Source: Thermoplasmatota archaeon
GTDB taxonomy: Archaea > Thermoplasmatota > E2 > UBA202 > JdFR-43
DNA: 48,886 nucleotides
NCBI GenBank assembly: GCA_029258955.1
Contig: JAPDJT010000044.1
Coordinates: forward strand, 1-48,886
Direction of reading: 5' to 3'
A program made the position numbers and the translations under genes. Below are positions 9,401 to 16,668 of the stretch, one piece after another. Positions within the stretch are counted from its first letter, which is position 1; the number at the start of each line of letters is the position of its first letter. A model generated the notes under the pieces. The model saw nothing but the letters and a program-made list of their open reading frames with translations. It was not told where the DNA came from and searched no databases.

Positions 9401-11812
9401 CTGATATTCAATGACATTGTTATTACAAATAACAGAATATTAAACTGCACTGATGAAGGAATTTACATTTATGTTGATGATGTGCCTTATTATCCGTATG
9501 ATAACTCCCAGTTGATATTTGGAGACATAATAATTTCAGGAAATGAATTGCATAATTGTAGCAATGGCATTTATATTGAATATAATCCAGAGACTTATGA
9601 AAATGTGCAAGGCTACTATGGCTATATAAACATAACAGACAATGTTATTACAGATATAACATATGATGCAATTTACATCTATTATTACCCATATGCCCAC
9701 GATTCTTCAGCCATATACATGAAAGGCACGAATATATGGAATAATACAATTTCAAACTGTAGCGATGGTATCTATATATGGGGCGATATTTACAACGATT
9801 CAACCGCTATTTTGGACATGAATAGCATTGTAATAAACAATAACACCATTTCCAATTGCTCTGGCTATGATAGCGGAATACATATTGAAGGCATAGATGG
9901 ATGCAAAATTACGAATAACACGCTATACAACTGCAGTTATGGAATTGTATTACTCCAATCAAATAACAACTATGTTTTCAACAATAGCATTTACGCTCCA
10001 ATCCCATATGATTGGGATTACTATGGAATTTACATGGAATATGTGAATTACAGTAATATTTCATGGAATAACATGATATACAACATAAGCCAGGAGAAGA
10101 GCGATTTCACGGGCATATATGCATATCATTGCAATAACAATACCATAGATAACAATACAATAGAAAAGGAAGGAATTGCGGGATATGATTCATATGCATA
10201 TGGAATATATCTGTATACCTCAACATGGAATATTGTAGAAAACAACTTTGTATTTTCATATTATGATGAAGCAATACACCTATATGAAAGTAGCAATAAT
10301 ACAATAGGAAATAACACTTTAACAAATAACTTCACATCATATGGAGCTTATATATCTTCTTCACCATACAATCTTATACTCAACAACACAATTTATGATG
10401 TTACATATGGTATCTATTTGTCGGGTTCTGGAAACAATAAAGTGGCGAATAACATAATAAGGAATACAACTTCTCATGGAATTGAGGTCAAATTTTCATC
10501 AACGGAAAATGTCATAGATAAAAATACCATATACAATAGCACAGGCATTATAATTTACGGCTGTAGCAACAATATCATTTCAAATAACACAATAAGGGAC
10601 ATAAGAAGGGGTTACTTCCCGATGTCGCCTCCAGAGGGCGCTGCAGGAATATGGCTGGGTAGCAGCGGCACCACCAACAATTACTTCTTCAACAACACCA
10701 TCATTGGGTCAAATGAAACATGCGATGTGTATGGTATATTTCTACGAGACGGAGCCAGCAATAATGTATTTGACCACATCCAGATTGGCAATCTTAATTC
10801 AACAGGCAGTGTATATGGAATATACATATACATGCATTATCTTGGTTCAAATAACAACATATTCAGTAACTGCAGTATTTATGGAATGAGTGGCAATAAT
10901 GCATATGCTTTTTACTCTACAGAAAACAACAAGAATAACACTATAAAAATTATGACTATCGCAAGTTATCCCACAACAATCTCATTCACATATGGAAATG
11001 GAATAGCATTGAAAGGAGTAAAGGGAGACATTCCATGGAATAATGGACTTGCCTATATATCAAAATTTGTGAATATAACAAACATAACAGATAGTTCATG
11101 GATTAATATAACGTTTTATTATAGCGAGGAAGATGTAAGCATTGTTGATGAAACAACACTTGCATTGTATGAATGGGATGGAAGTAACTGGAATGAGATT
11201 GCTTCAATTCACGATATGGAGAATAATACAATAAATGCAAACATAACAGAATTTAGCATCTATGGAATATTTGGTACATTAGATATGACTATTAAATTCA
11301 ATCTCGGATGGAATTTGATAACAATTCCTACAGATACAGATTGGACAGCACATGATTTAGGAACAAATATATCAGGATGTACCTTAGTTGTTAAATGGGA
11401 TGCATCTCTACAAAAATACATTGCTCATTATGTACCATGGGAAACAATAAATAACTTTGATATTAAGCCAGGAGAAGGCTACTGGATATATGTTAGGCAT
11501 GGCTCAGAATTAAGGGTAACTGGATATTTAGCAGAAATAAATGTAACTCTATATCCAGAATTGAATTTACTTGGATGGGCTAACTTAAATGATACAAATA
11601 TGTCTGCAGTAGTAAATGAAGGAAAGGGAATACCTGGAGTAGACTATGATGATTTTATTGCAGTATGGAATTCATCTTCCCAAAGCTGGGCTATACAAAT
11701 AGTTGGCTTACCACAAATGCCAGATGATAAAGCATATGAATTAACAATAGGAGAAGCATTCTTTGTGTATAGAAGCGATGGCATAGCATACTGGAATGGA
11801 GGAAGAAGCTAA
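3464..11812 (+). CDS. Giant secreted parallel beta-helix protein, 2782 aa
   Basis: A predicted extracellular or cell-surface protein. The GTG start has a strong SD. Residues 1-23 are a signal peptide. Residues 24-585 form globular beta-rich modules, including FYYSYNGSDYVLDGEG near 204 and a calcium-type acidic loop DGDGDGIIDD near 325. A NosD/pectate-lyase-like right-handed beta-helix starts at about 586 (GDTIKVYPGTYDG). Classic 22-residue NosD repeats occupy about 620-840 and 2140-2500. Between them, about 845-2080, lie about 33 tandem repeats of 36-39 residues, consensus N-x-S-[ST]-F-x-M-x-x-I, then N-x-I and DGIY. The last 170 residues (FNLGWNLITIP onward) are a separate beta-rich terminal domain. 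I see no catalytic motif, transmembrane anchor or PGF-type sorting tail. Adhesion, polysaccharide binding or a surface-layer-like role are possible; none is proven. Confidence 0.9.
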   Translation: MKKIWLGIVAIVVLFIAIELNAQEEATNVVYVDGDWAGLPDGTIVNGHTITFSSDAGINKWAYKGYTYEKPPSDLEVGSQFSSDEYNAIASSDDNRASYSGGGEGSYHFHRFKFKIDEDLAQIKRLHVLHEGYGTQIPGNGAELFIWNYSSNQWESVGYHTNNYDTIIEKSYYHGFSSYINETGYLQLLAITYDEGASCPFYYSYNGSDYVLDGEGLLFSILPWWERDSIVALENLKPCDGKYKIKITEELDETSYLDKISLMVVEHSNGIKVYPDFYNNLHTIKEPIQPIYAIDSDGNDCMNLMKKDDIYWLPMPDFEKLRDGDGDGIIDDYNESDFYKWLVLEYPKPENATHAKLLCRLKEGRFGTVGIWGGFLKKLGRNNLNILEENYSQQLLQWVISQMMRIEIWNGSSWLEQHRTAEAAASTKGNNMVILLNLTGINTTTLKIRFRSIAGVQGVDYAWIDYSEDEPINITEIAPSQLIGGDIEKILNDDENYLVINKGDEFYVEFPEIKSDKSLTFLIHDNGYYLHNFDTYVEYSEQLDEWLNEVFGDELYAARYFMPKFYSSYYEGHHTIYTDYVKVDINGVENLNTGEWYDTIQAAIENASDGDTIKVYPGTYDGPIVINKSIKLIGDPIIDGHGGVAISVEANNTLIENFTIHNASIGIYAYNDSFVLQNITINNCTIYNESYAGTGIYFEMVNNSEISNCRINDTDYGIYFDTVTYTKIYNCNISGGDEANIYGYESSKNEIFNCNISDGEAGIFFENCPDNSIYNCSIFNNYYGIDLDESNNNSIIGCNISSSNAISNDYEIFLKNSLEFYIYRNKIESDDYGIYILLEGLASNIEDSNFYAGDSVIENNNMSVEEYAIYIDAQNVGFNITNSTVSIGNLSIIENKIEGELHFEEMEYFGYNLTNSSFDFGGVLICGNNITSNDDGIYTFMRYFGCNMSNSSFTIGEIKLNNNTVNTTDDFGIYFRLHYVGNNIENSTCKMDNITINDNHVKGGKIDGIYAWIEYAGKNMNNSSFTMKNILIEKNNITNNTGTHRGIYIDFGEFGYYMNASSFDMDSIMVRDNVIKSGADGFRIDGIDSFGCYMNDSSFSMNNIKICRNKIDAGNSGMAINGNILGYFGYYMESSTFSMGDFVVADNEINADSDGMYNMLHVLSDAGYYMNDSSFTAGNLEFSRNKINAGGDGIYLDYILYYVGYLMNDSSFIMGNVQFNDNIINATGYGIKCDDMGYTGYYMNQSNFNMGEIEFIGNVINVSGSTGILMEMFDFGNYMNYSTFSMENISICNNNITCDGTGIDIDGIEYFGYNMNNSSFTMNHIYVNDNIVNSSGKGIYCSFSEFGYEIDNSSFIMEYITINDNVVNSSEEGIYFYGAYYFGHEMHNSSFEMDSIECNGNRVNSTNDGIYIYWIGDFGEYMYGNSSFEMDNIMANSNVINAGDDGMYLEYPVYALGCYMYGNSSFVMNDIQFNDNIINASSDGICVYEIEYIGYDIEDNATFVMGDLEFNGNKINSTNDGISIGDYLFYECGYEIYGNASFVMGSIQFNDNIINTSSDGIYVYDWYDVGAYLYDDASFVMQNVEFCRNVINASYGMYFYYMPNYFGEYLYDNASFVMNSILFNDNIINCTEYGIYSDDYLGYFGCDMHGNATFEMDNIEFNNNIINGGGIYIYEIEGFGYDLYDNSSFVMGSIIFNNNIIDSSNDGIYIEYFEYFAYYMYDNATFVMNDVQFDNNIINATDGYGIYFYSYEIAYEMYDNAIATFGNVIICGNTINASSDGIYFDIEDTGEEMYDNASATIDEIYISDNIIEAGSYGIYLYYYDMGYYTYDNSSFAIDNIYIQNNNISAGDDAIYMEYDYVAYDMENNASFTMNDIYIQNNNITTNDDGIYIYYYDYDVGYDACNNVTIKMPYYYISNNNILADGYGIYFYTYSNPDDIYDNASVDFGALFIDNNNISCNYGIYLYLEDMPENSYDNAMLIFNDIVITNNRILNCTDEGIYIYVDDVPYYPYDNSQLIFGDIIISGNELHNCSNGIYIEYNPETYENVQGYYGYINITDNVITDITYDAIYIYYYPYAHDSSAIYMKGTNIWNNTISNCSDGIYIWGDIYNDSTAILDMNSIVINNNTISNCSGYDSGIHIEGIDGCKITNNTLYNCSYGIVLLQSNNNYVFNNSIYAPIPYDWDYYGIYMEYVNYSNISWNNMIYNISQEKSDFTGIYAYHCNNNTIDNNTIEKEGIAGYDSYAYGIYLYTSTWNIVENNFVFSYYDEAIHLYESSNNTIGNNTLTNNFTSYGAYISSSPYNLILNNTIYDVTYGIYLSGSGNNKVANNIIRNTTSHGIEVKFSSTENVIDKNTIYNSTGIIIYGCSNNIISNNTIRDIRRGYFPMSPPEGAAGIWLGSSGTTNNYFFNNTIIGSNETCDVYGIFLRDGASNNVFDHIQIGNLNSTGSVYGIYIYMHYLGSNNNIFSNCSIYGMSGNNAYAFYSTENNKNNTIKIMTIASYPTTISFTYGNGIALKGVKGDIPWNNGLAYISKFVNITNITDSSWINITFYYSEEDVSIVDETTLALYEWDGSNWNEIASIHDMENNTINANITEFSIYGIFGTLDMTIKFNLGWNLITIPTDTDWTAHDLGTNISGCTLVVKWDASLQKYIAHYVPWETINNFDIKPGEGYWIYVRHGSELRVTGYLAEINVTLYPELNLLGWANLNDTNMSAVVNEGKGIPGVDYDDFIAVWNSSSQSWAIQIVGLPQMPDDKAYELTIGEAFFVYRSDGIAYWNGGRS
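5995..9700 (+). repeat. About 33 in-frame tandem repeats of 36-39 codons
   Basis: Every unit reads SSF-x-M, N-x-N/D-x-I-N, DGIY and G-Y/C-x-M in order, giving about 111-bp periodicity. Units up to about 7720 have M-N-x-S-S-F junctions (e.g. YMNDSSF). Units from about 7725 to 9070 have one extra residue, M-Y-[DG]-N-[SA]-[ST]-F. Two units, near 7873-7920 and 8099-8146, are almost identical in DNA over some 45 bp although separated by one other unit, which indicates recent duplication of a two-unit block. Confidence 0.85.
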
Positions 11813-13035
11813 TTTCTCCCCTTTTTTATTTTTTTATTCAGCATTTGACAAGCTATATTAACTGCATCAAAAACAGGGGCAACTGCTGGAGCATAAGAAT
11901 TTTCCATTTTAGCCAATATGCTAACATGCATCCTATTATATATTGCTAAAGCAATTCTATCTATAATTTTTGATGCGCCATTTCCTATAGCTTGACAGCC
12001 AACTATTATGCCTTTTTTATCTGCTATAACTTTAACTAAAATATCATTTCCATTCATATAATGTGGCAAATCCTTCCCTATATACTTTGATGAAATGCCA
12101 TCTATTTCATTACTTAGTAATCCAACAGAAGCAACTTCAATTCCAAAAATTTTGGTTGTTTTTGGAAGCAATGAAGGCAAAATGATTTCATGCCCTCCTG
12201 CAGAATTAATTCCAGCTACCATTCCTTGTCTTACAGCTATGCTCCCCAAACCAACTTGAATTTTTCTTCCAAAAAAATCCCTTATTATTGTACAATCTCC
12301 AACTGCAAATGCATCTCTGGCGAACATACATTTTTCATCTACTTCTATAGCTTTTCCAAAAGGTGTAATTGCTTTATTTCCAACTGCAACAATTGCTAAA
12401 TCAGCCTTATATTCTTCATTAGCAATTACTTTCCCATCTTCAATTTTCTCTACTTTGCAACCCAGTTCAACATCTATAGGCAATTTTTTAAGCAAATAAT
12501 TTGCAACATCTTCATCAAGCATATTTGGAAGGATGTAAGGCATGTATTCAAGCACTTTAACCTTCATTTTGCATTTAGCCAAAGCTTCTGCTACTTCCAG
12601 CCCTATTAAACCCGCTCCAACTATAATTGCTTGTCCACCTTTTTTAATTCTTTGCCTAATCTCGATTGCATCGTCTAAGCAACGCAGAAATAAAGCACCC
12701 TTTGCTTCAAAAGGGCAAGATGGTTGAGCACCAGTCGCAACTACCACCTTATCAAAATCCTCCTCTTTCCCCCCCTCAATTACCCTTCCTTCCAAATCAA
12801 TTTTATAAACCTCCTCATGCCTGTACTCTATTCCATTTTTTTCAAACCAACTTGGCGGAAACTCAATTATTTCTTTCCAGTCTTTTCCAGCTATAACAAG
12901 AGGCAGAGCACATTTTGAATATTGCCCATATCCTTCCTTATCATAGATAACAATTTTTGCTTTCCTATCTGTTTTTCTTGCAAATTGTGCTGCTGTCCCG
13001 CCTCCCGCTCCGCATCCTACAATGACTATTTTCAT
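11809..13035 (-). CDS. CoA-disulfide reductase/NADH oxidase-like FAD-dependent oxidoreductase
   Basis: A 408-residue pyridine-nucleotide-disulfide oxidoreductase. The FAD-binding GCGAGGGTAA lies at 7-16, the single redox Cys42 in YSKCALP, and the NAD(P)H-binding VGAGLIGLEVAEAL near 142. A second FAD motif, FAVGDCTI, lies near 245. Cys42 matches the Cys43 of CoA-disulfide reductases and NADH oxidases or peroxidases of this class, so reduction of CoA disulfide, polysulfide or oxygen are all plausible; the sequence does not choose between them. The ATG overlaps the stop of the receiver gene (ATGA), so the two are translationally coupled. The 3' end overlaps the giant gene's stop codon by 4 bp. 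Confidence 0.85.
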   Translation of the reverse strand: MKIVIVGCGAGGGTAAQFARKTDRKAKIVIYDKEGYGQYSKCALPLVIAGKDWKEIIEFPPSWFEKNGIEYRHEEVYKIDLEGRVIEGGKEEDFDKVVVATGAQPSCPFEAKGALFLRCLDDAIEIRQRIKKGGQAIIVGAGLIGLEVAEALAKCKMKVKVLEYMPYILPNMLDEDVANYLLKKLPIDVELGCKVEKIEDGKVIANEEYKADLAIVAVGNKAITPFGKAIEVDEKCMFARDAFAVGDCTIIRDFFGRKIQVGLGSIAVRQGMVAGINSAGGHEIILPSLLPKTTKIFGIEVASVGLLSNEIDGISSKYIGKDLPHYMNGNDILVKVIADKKGIIVGCQAIGNGASKIIDRIALAIYNRMHVSILAKMENSYAPAVAPVFDAVNIACQMLNKKIKKGRN

Positions 13036-13415
13036 TTTCCAAAGAATTCCCTTAGTTCTTTTATGAAGCCCTCAAAGCCAACATATCTTGGGATGATTTT
13101 TTTAGCTCCTGCTTTAAGCAATCGGTTTGCCCAATCAGTGTCGAAGAACGCAGTGAAGCCATATATTACTGCATCTTTATCAATTTCCTTTATCCTTTTT
13201 GTAGCTTCTACACCATCCATTTCTGGCAATTTTAAATCCATTATTACTAAATCAGGTTTTTTGCCATCCTGCAATAGCTTTTTGTACATCTCTACGCCTT
13301 CTTTTCCATCATAGGCAGAGTATATTTCCAAATCGAGTCCTGCCTTTTCGATATAGCGCTTCATTAATTCTTGCATATCCTTTTCATCTTCAACTATAAG
13401 TAATATCCTACTCAT
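13032..13415 (-). CDS. Single-domain response regulator (CheY-like receiver)
   Basis: A 127-residue receiver domain with no output domain. The acidic pocket is Glu9-Asp10, the phospho-acceptor is Asp60 (VIMDLKLPEMDG) and the switch residue is Thr88. The normally invariant Lys before the last strand (K-P in GAxxxxxKP) is replaced by Arg in GAKKIIPRY, which may change phosphorylation chemistry or lifetime. I chose ATG 13415 (MSRILLIVEDE); an upstream in-frame Met at 13457 adds residues unlike the family. The start overlaps the 3' end of the kinase gene by 8 bp and the stop overlaps the flavoprotein start by 4 bp, so all three genes form one operon. Confidence 0.9.
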   Translation of the reverse strand: MSRILLIVEDEKDMQELMKRYIEKAGLDLEIYSAYDGKEGVEMYKKLLQDGKKPDLVIMDLKLPEMDGVEATKRIKEIDKDAVIYGFTAFFDTDWANRLLKAGAKKIIPRYVGFEGFIKELREFFGK

Positions 13416-15504
13416 GTATCTCACCCTTACTAATAATATTTTTAACCACCCTTTCAATCCTTAATATGGCTTCTTTAGCTTTTTCCAACATTATTTTTTC
13501 TTCTCCATTTATTCTGCTTTTTGCCAATTCAATGTACCCCTTTGCTATGCAAAGAGGATTAAAAAAATAATGAGAAGTATCCTCTATAAATTTTTTCTCT
13601 TTTTCATACATTTCTTTAAGCTCTGTTATATCTGTCATTACCCCAAGAAAAGCTGGTTTTCCTTTATATTCTATTGCTGTTCCTGTTCCAACTGCCCATC
13701 TTATTGTGCCATCCCTTTTTTTATATCTAAATTCTGGCACATTTACATCCTGTCCTTCCATTATGGCTTCAACAGCATTGATAATCTTTGCCCTATCTTT
13801 TTCGTGGACAATTTCCCAGTAATTTATTTTTTCTATATCCTCTATGGTATAGCCTGTATATTCCAGAAATTTTGTATTTGCAAACTTAAATTTTCCTTCC
13901 TGCAATATGAATATTCCACTTTGCGAGTATTCAGCTATAGCTCTATACAATGCCTCGCTTTCCGCCAATTTTTCTTCTGCTGCCTTTCTTTCTGTAATAT
14001 CTAAATTAACGCTTAAGCTCCCCATGAATTTTCCATTTTTGTAAAGAGGTATTGCAGATATTATGAAGGTTTTTGTGCTCCCATCTTTTGCTAAAAATCT
14101 GATTTCATATTTACTAGCTTTTCCTTTTCTCCTTTTTTCTACTTCTTCTTTTAATTTTTCTATGTCTTCCTTATGAACAATATCAAATATATTCTTTCCC
14201 AACAATTCCTCTTTTTTATATCCTAAGGCTTTTGCAAAAGCCTCATTTACAAAAACTATTCTTTCATTTTCATCATCAATGCAAATTCCCTCTTGGCTTA
14301 ATTCAACTAATGTCCTGTATTTTTCTTCAGATTCTTTTAAAGCTTCTTCCATCTGTTTTCTTTCTGTAATATCTACGCCACTTATTAAAACACCAATAGG
14401 CTTCCCTTTTTCATATACCATTACATTTCCTTCCCTAAAGTATACAGTATGGATTTTTTTCTTCCCTATAATGTCTATTTTAACAGGAGGTGTTCTCTCT
14501 CCTTTTAAATCTTTTTGCAATTGTTCCCAAGCTTTTTTCCTATGGTAATCCGCAACAAAATCTAAAGCTGGTTTCCCAACAACTTCCTCCTTTTTGTAGC
14601 CAGTAGCCTTCAAAAAATAATCATTTATATCAATAATTTTCCCATCAAAACCAACGATAACATTAAAAACAGGGCTATTTTGGTAAAGAAATTCAAATCT
14701 TCTTTCCCTTTCCTTTATCTCCTCTTCACTCCTCTTTTTTTCTGTAATGTCAATGGCGGTGCCTAAGACAGCAGGCTTGCCTTTATATGTTATGTTTGCA
14801 AATGTACAAAATACCCATTTCTCTTTCCCATCTTTTGAATATATTGGTAATTCACAGAATCCTGGCTCAACGGCTTCTCCTCTCTGCCTTTTCCTTCCCT
14901 TTTCCATTATTTCCTTTCTATAATCTTCTCTTATAAGTTCCCAAAAACGCATTTTGAGAAGCTCATCTTTGTTGTATCCTGTTATTTTTTCCATTGCGGG
15001 ATTTACATAAACAAAGTAGTCATCTTGATATATGAAGAGAGCAGTCATAGTTGTGCGAGCCATTTTTTCAAAGACATTTTCTATTTCTTTTGCTTTCTTT
15101 TCCTCGGTAATATCAATTTTGCAAGAAATTGTTCTATTTTCAGGCAATCTAATTACTTTTATTCTTACATATCTTATTTCTCCATCTTTTCTTAGGCATC
15201 TATATTCATATTCTTCTGGAGCTTCTTTTCCTTCCATTCTTTTCCTATGATATTCCTCCATTCTTTGTCTATCTTCTGGAGCGACAAATTTTGTGAAATG
15301 CTCCCCAATAATTTCATACAACTCGTATCCGGTTAATTCTGCGAATTTTTTGTTTGCATAGCTTATTAGTCCATTTTCTTCGACAACAGTTAAAGCAACA
15401 GGTGATTCTTCAAAAAATTGTTTATATAATTCCCATTTTCCAACATAAGATAAAAGGAGCGTAGGAATGAAAAGGTTGAAAAGCAAAAAGCTATCTAGGG
15501 ACAT
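13408..15504 (-). CDS. Five-PAS sensor histidine kinase lacking a visible ATPase domain
   Basis: A 698-residue sensor. A hydrophobic stretch at 5-20 may be a single short membrane segment. Five PAS/PAC units follow at about 28-135, 140-258, 262-383, 390-510 and 515-630, each ending in a DITE-type linker and joined by helical coiled segments. Residues 636-698 form an H-box-like helix pair with His645 in FIEDTSHYFFNP, after which the protein ends. No N, G1 or G2 boxes of HATPase_c are present, and no such domain follows in other frames, since the receiver gene begins at once. It may dimerise with another kinase or act as a phosphotransfer scaffold. A leaderless start at 15504 is supported by a TATA box 25 nt upstream. 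Confidence 0.85.
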   Translation of the reverse strand: MSLDSFLLFNLFIPTLLLSYVGKWELYKQFFEESPVALTVVEENGLISYANKKFAELTGYELYEIIGEHFTKFVAPEDRQRMEEYHRKRMEGKEAPEEYEYRCLRKDGEIRYVRIKVIRLPENRTISCKIDITEEKKAKEIENVFEKMARTTMTALFIYQDDYFVYVNPAMEKITGYNKDELLKMRFWELIREDYRKEIMEKGRKRQRGEAVEPGFCELPIYSKDGKEKWVFCTFANITYKGKPAVLGTAIDITEKKRSEEEIKERERRFEFLYQNSPVFNVIVGFDGKIIDINDYFLKATGYKKEEVVGKPALDFVADYHRKKAWEQLQKDLKGERTPPVKIDIIGKKKIHTVYFREGNVMVYEKGKPIGVLISGVDITERKQMEEALKESEEKYRTLVELSQEGICIDDENERIVFVNEAFAKALGYKKEELLGKNIFDIVHKEDIEKLKEEVEKRRKGKASKYEIRFLAKDGSTKTFIISAIPLYKNGKFMGSLSVNLDITERKAAEEKLAESEALYRAIAEYSQSGIFILQEGKFKFANTKFLEYTGYTIEDIEKINYWEIVHEKDRAKIINAVEAIMEGQDVNVPEFRYKKRDGTIRWAVGTGTAIEYKGKPAFLGVMTDITELKEMYEKEKKFIEDTSHYFFNPLCIAKGYIELAKSRINGEEKIMLEKAKEAILRIERVVKNIISKGEIHE

Positions 15505-15510
15505 CTACTT

Positions 15511-15535
15511 TTATTTAAATATCATATTTAAATAT
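15511..15535 (-). promoter_or_regulatory. TATA box(es) for the PAS kinase operon
   Basis: On the minus strand this reads TATATTTAAATATGATATTT and then AAATAAAA, giving two overlapping TTTAAATA boxes. The distal one is about 25 nt before ATG 15504, which predicts a leaderless transcript. The tandem boxes could give alternative starts. Confidence 0.55.
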
Positions 15536-15594
15536 AACGAAATCTTTTAGAGAATTTTTAATTATGAAATAAGTATATGCAAACCATATATAAT

Positions 15595-15828
15595 TTAAAC
15601 TTTTTGAATTATATAATCAATCCCATCAGGAGTAATTCGTAAATAATCATCGTTTCTAAATTCAATATAATCTTTTTCTTTTAAGTTTTGAATGGCATCA
15701 TCAAATTCCTCTTCATTACAGCCTATTTTTAACTTCAAAATTTCCTTACCCATCCATCTATCTTTATTTTCTACATTGTAAATTAATAAACACAAAAGAA
15801 TGTCCTCCATTATTTCGTCAATTACCAT
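15595..15828 (-). CDS. Small winged-helix-like protein, 77 aa
   Basis: The protein reads as an all-helical start (DEIMEDILLCLLIYNVE), a recognition-helix-like middle (CNEEEFDDAIQNLKEKDYIE) and a beta wing (FRNDDYLRITPDGIDYI), the order of a winged helix-turn-helix domain. It is probably a DNA-binding regulator; the target is unknown. A TATATATT at 15851-15858 lies about 25 nt upstream of the ATG, so the mRNA is probably leaderless. It lies just upstream of the PAS kinase operon on the same strand but seems to have its own promoter. Confidence 0.7.
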   Translation of the reverse strand: MVIDEIMEDILLCLLIYNVENKDRWMGKEILKLKIGCNEEEFDDAIQNLKEKDYIEFRNDDYLRITPDGIDYIIQKV

Positions 15829-15954
15829 CTTGCTAACAACTCATTCCCCTATATATTTTTTCCCATCAAAATGAGTTTGATGAACAAATAGAAGAATTGG
15901 CTATCATTGGTCACTATTGCCTGAAAGAGAATTACTATGACAATACCCTATTTC

Positions 15955-16070
15955 ATTTAATTTTCGACAGACCCCATCAAAATAAAATTGGATTTGAATG
16001 AAAAGAGATGTTGTTATAACTTTTCCGATGATAGTAGCCAAAATGAAGCATTAGAAGGAATTATGGTACC
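15955..16070. repeat. MITE-like repeat copies with IS-like end
   Basis: AATTTTCGACAGACCCC at 15958-15974 resembles the IS end at 221-240. AATGAAAAGAGATGTTGTTAT starts at 15997, matches the family arm nearly base for base and is followed by GATAGTAGCCA. The surrounding 15829-16180 interval has no credible gene; a 63-codon plus-strand ORF at 15988 runs through the repeat. Confidence 0.5.
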
Positions 16071-16179
16071 GTTTGCCCCAAAAATTCTTAACAATCATCT
16101 TAATTTCATCTCTTCTAAAAAGCTTTTTGCTGGGTTTGATAAAAATGAAAGAAAATGTTTTTCTGGCTTCTTTGCATGA

Positions 16180-16411
16180 GTCCAAATAAAAGCTGAGAAG
16201 CTATTTGCAGATGCTGGTTTTGATTGGAGGAGTTAGTTGAGGAATGTTTCAAGCTGGGGTATAAAATAATAAAAACAGAGGAAATACAATAAAACTCCCA
16301 GAAGATATTGATGATAAACTTTACAGGAAATTCAGAGGAGTAATAGAAGGGATGTTTGGGGGATTGGAAACGAGGAGATTGTTATCACGAAATATAAGAA
16401 AAAGTCAATGA
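16180..16411 (+). pseudogene. DDE transposase relic (C-terminal part)
   Basis: Three adjoining frames give transposase-like segments in the right order. VQIKAEKLFADAGFDWRS (16180-16233) contains the second catalytic Asp in LFADAGFD. VEECFKLGYKIIKTEEIQ (about 16235-16290) follows after a stop and frameshift. KFRGVIEGMFGGLETRRL (about 16327-16380), followed by a TGA at 16409, has the catalytic Glu in VIEGMFG with the LETRR tail of IS5-like enzymes. Stops and frameshifts show it is dead, and its N-terminal two thirds is missing or unrecognisable. Confidence 0.65.
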
Positions 16412-16420
16412 GGGTGAAAC

Positions 16421-16440
16421 ACAATTGCCATGGCAATTGT
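16421..16440. repeat. Perfect 20-bp palindrome
   Basis: ACAATTGCCATGGCAATTGT is identical to its own reverse complement. It begins 10 bp after the relic transposase stop and is followed by a partial second copy, TTGCATGGCAATTTC (16456-16470). It probably belongs to the IS 3' end or to one of the nested palindromic repeats. Confidence 0.8.
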
Positions 16441-16480
16441 TCATAACATAAACACTTGCATGGCAATTTCTTCATTCATT

Positions 16481-16502
16481 CTGATTTTTTGACAACCCCC
16501 CC
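16481..16502. mobile_element. Terminal end of the relic insertion sequence
   Basis: CTGATTTTTTGACAACCCCC, whose reverse complement begins GGGGGTTGTCAAAAAATCAG, aligns with the IS end at 221-240 (GGGGTTCGTCGAAAAATTC). It follows the relic transposase at the expected side, so it is probably the right terminal inverted repeat. Confidence 0.5.
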
Positions 16503-16524
16503 GTTTTGTGGAATTCTTTAAAAA

Positions 16525-16612
16525 TAAATGAATAAAAAATGCTGTTATTGGCTTTTTTGCATGGAAGGAATTTATATGAAACATCCCAATTCATCTATTT
16601 TCATCAACCTCC
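16525..16612 (+). repeat. MITE-like repeat copy upstream of mcm
   Basis: AATAAAAAATGCTGTTATTG, then TTTGCATGGAAGGAATTT, then CATCCCAATTCATCTATTTT and CAACCTCC follow the full 44671-44753 copy from end to end with scattered changes. Its translation explains the spurious 47-codon extension of the mcm reading frame. The mcm TATA box begins about 16 bp beyond its end. Confidence 0.6.
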
Positions 16613-16626
16613 TTATGACCACAAAA

Positions 16627-16637
16627 AATTTATATTT
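16627..16637 (+). promoter_or_regulatory. TATA box of the mcm operon
   Basis: AATTTATATTT lies about 37 nt before ATG 16669, predicting a transcript start near 16657 and a leader of about 12 nt. A GGGGGAAAG at 16647-16655 is a possible weak ribosome binding site. The position supports the start at 16669 and excludes the longer frame. Confidence 0.5.
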
Positions 16638-16668
16638 CTTTGCACAGGGGGAAAGAAATTGTATTATA

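Noticed and set aside
15988-16179. 63-codon plus-strand ORF
   Set aside because: Starts inside a repeat copy, has no recognisable domain and no ribosome binding site.
15829-16668. Possible replication origin: AT-rich gap with a 20-bp palindrome next to mcm
   Set aside because: The palindrome and inverted repeats are accounted for by the transposase relic and MITE-like copies; no ORB-like motifs and no orc1/cdc6 gene are present.
16528-16668. N-terminal extension of MCM by 47 residues
   Set aside because: It translates a repeat element and lies upstream of the TATA box; MCM similarity begins at or after 16669.
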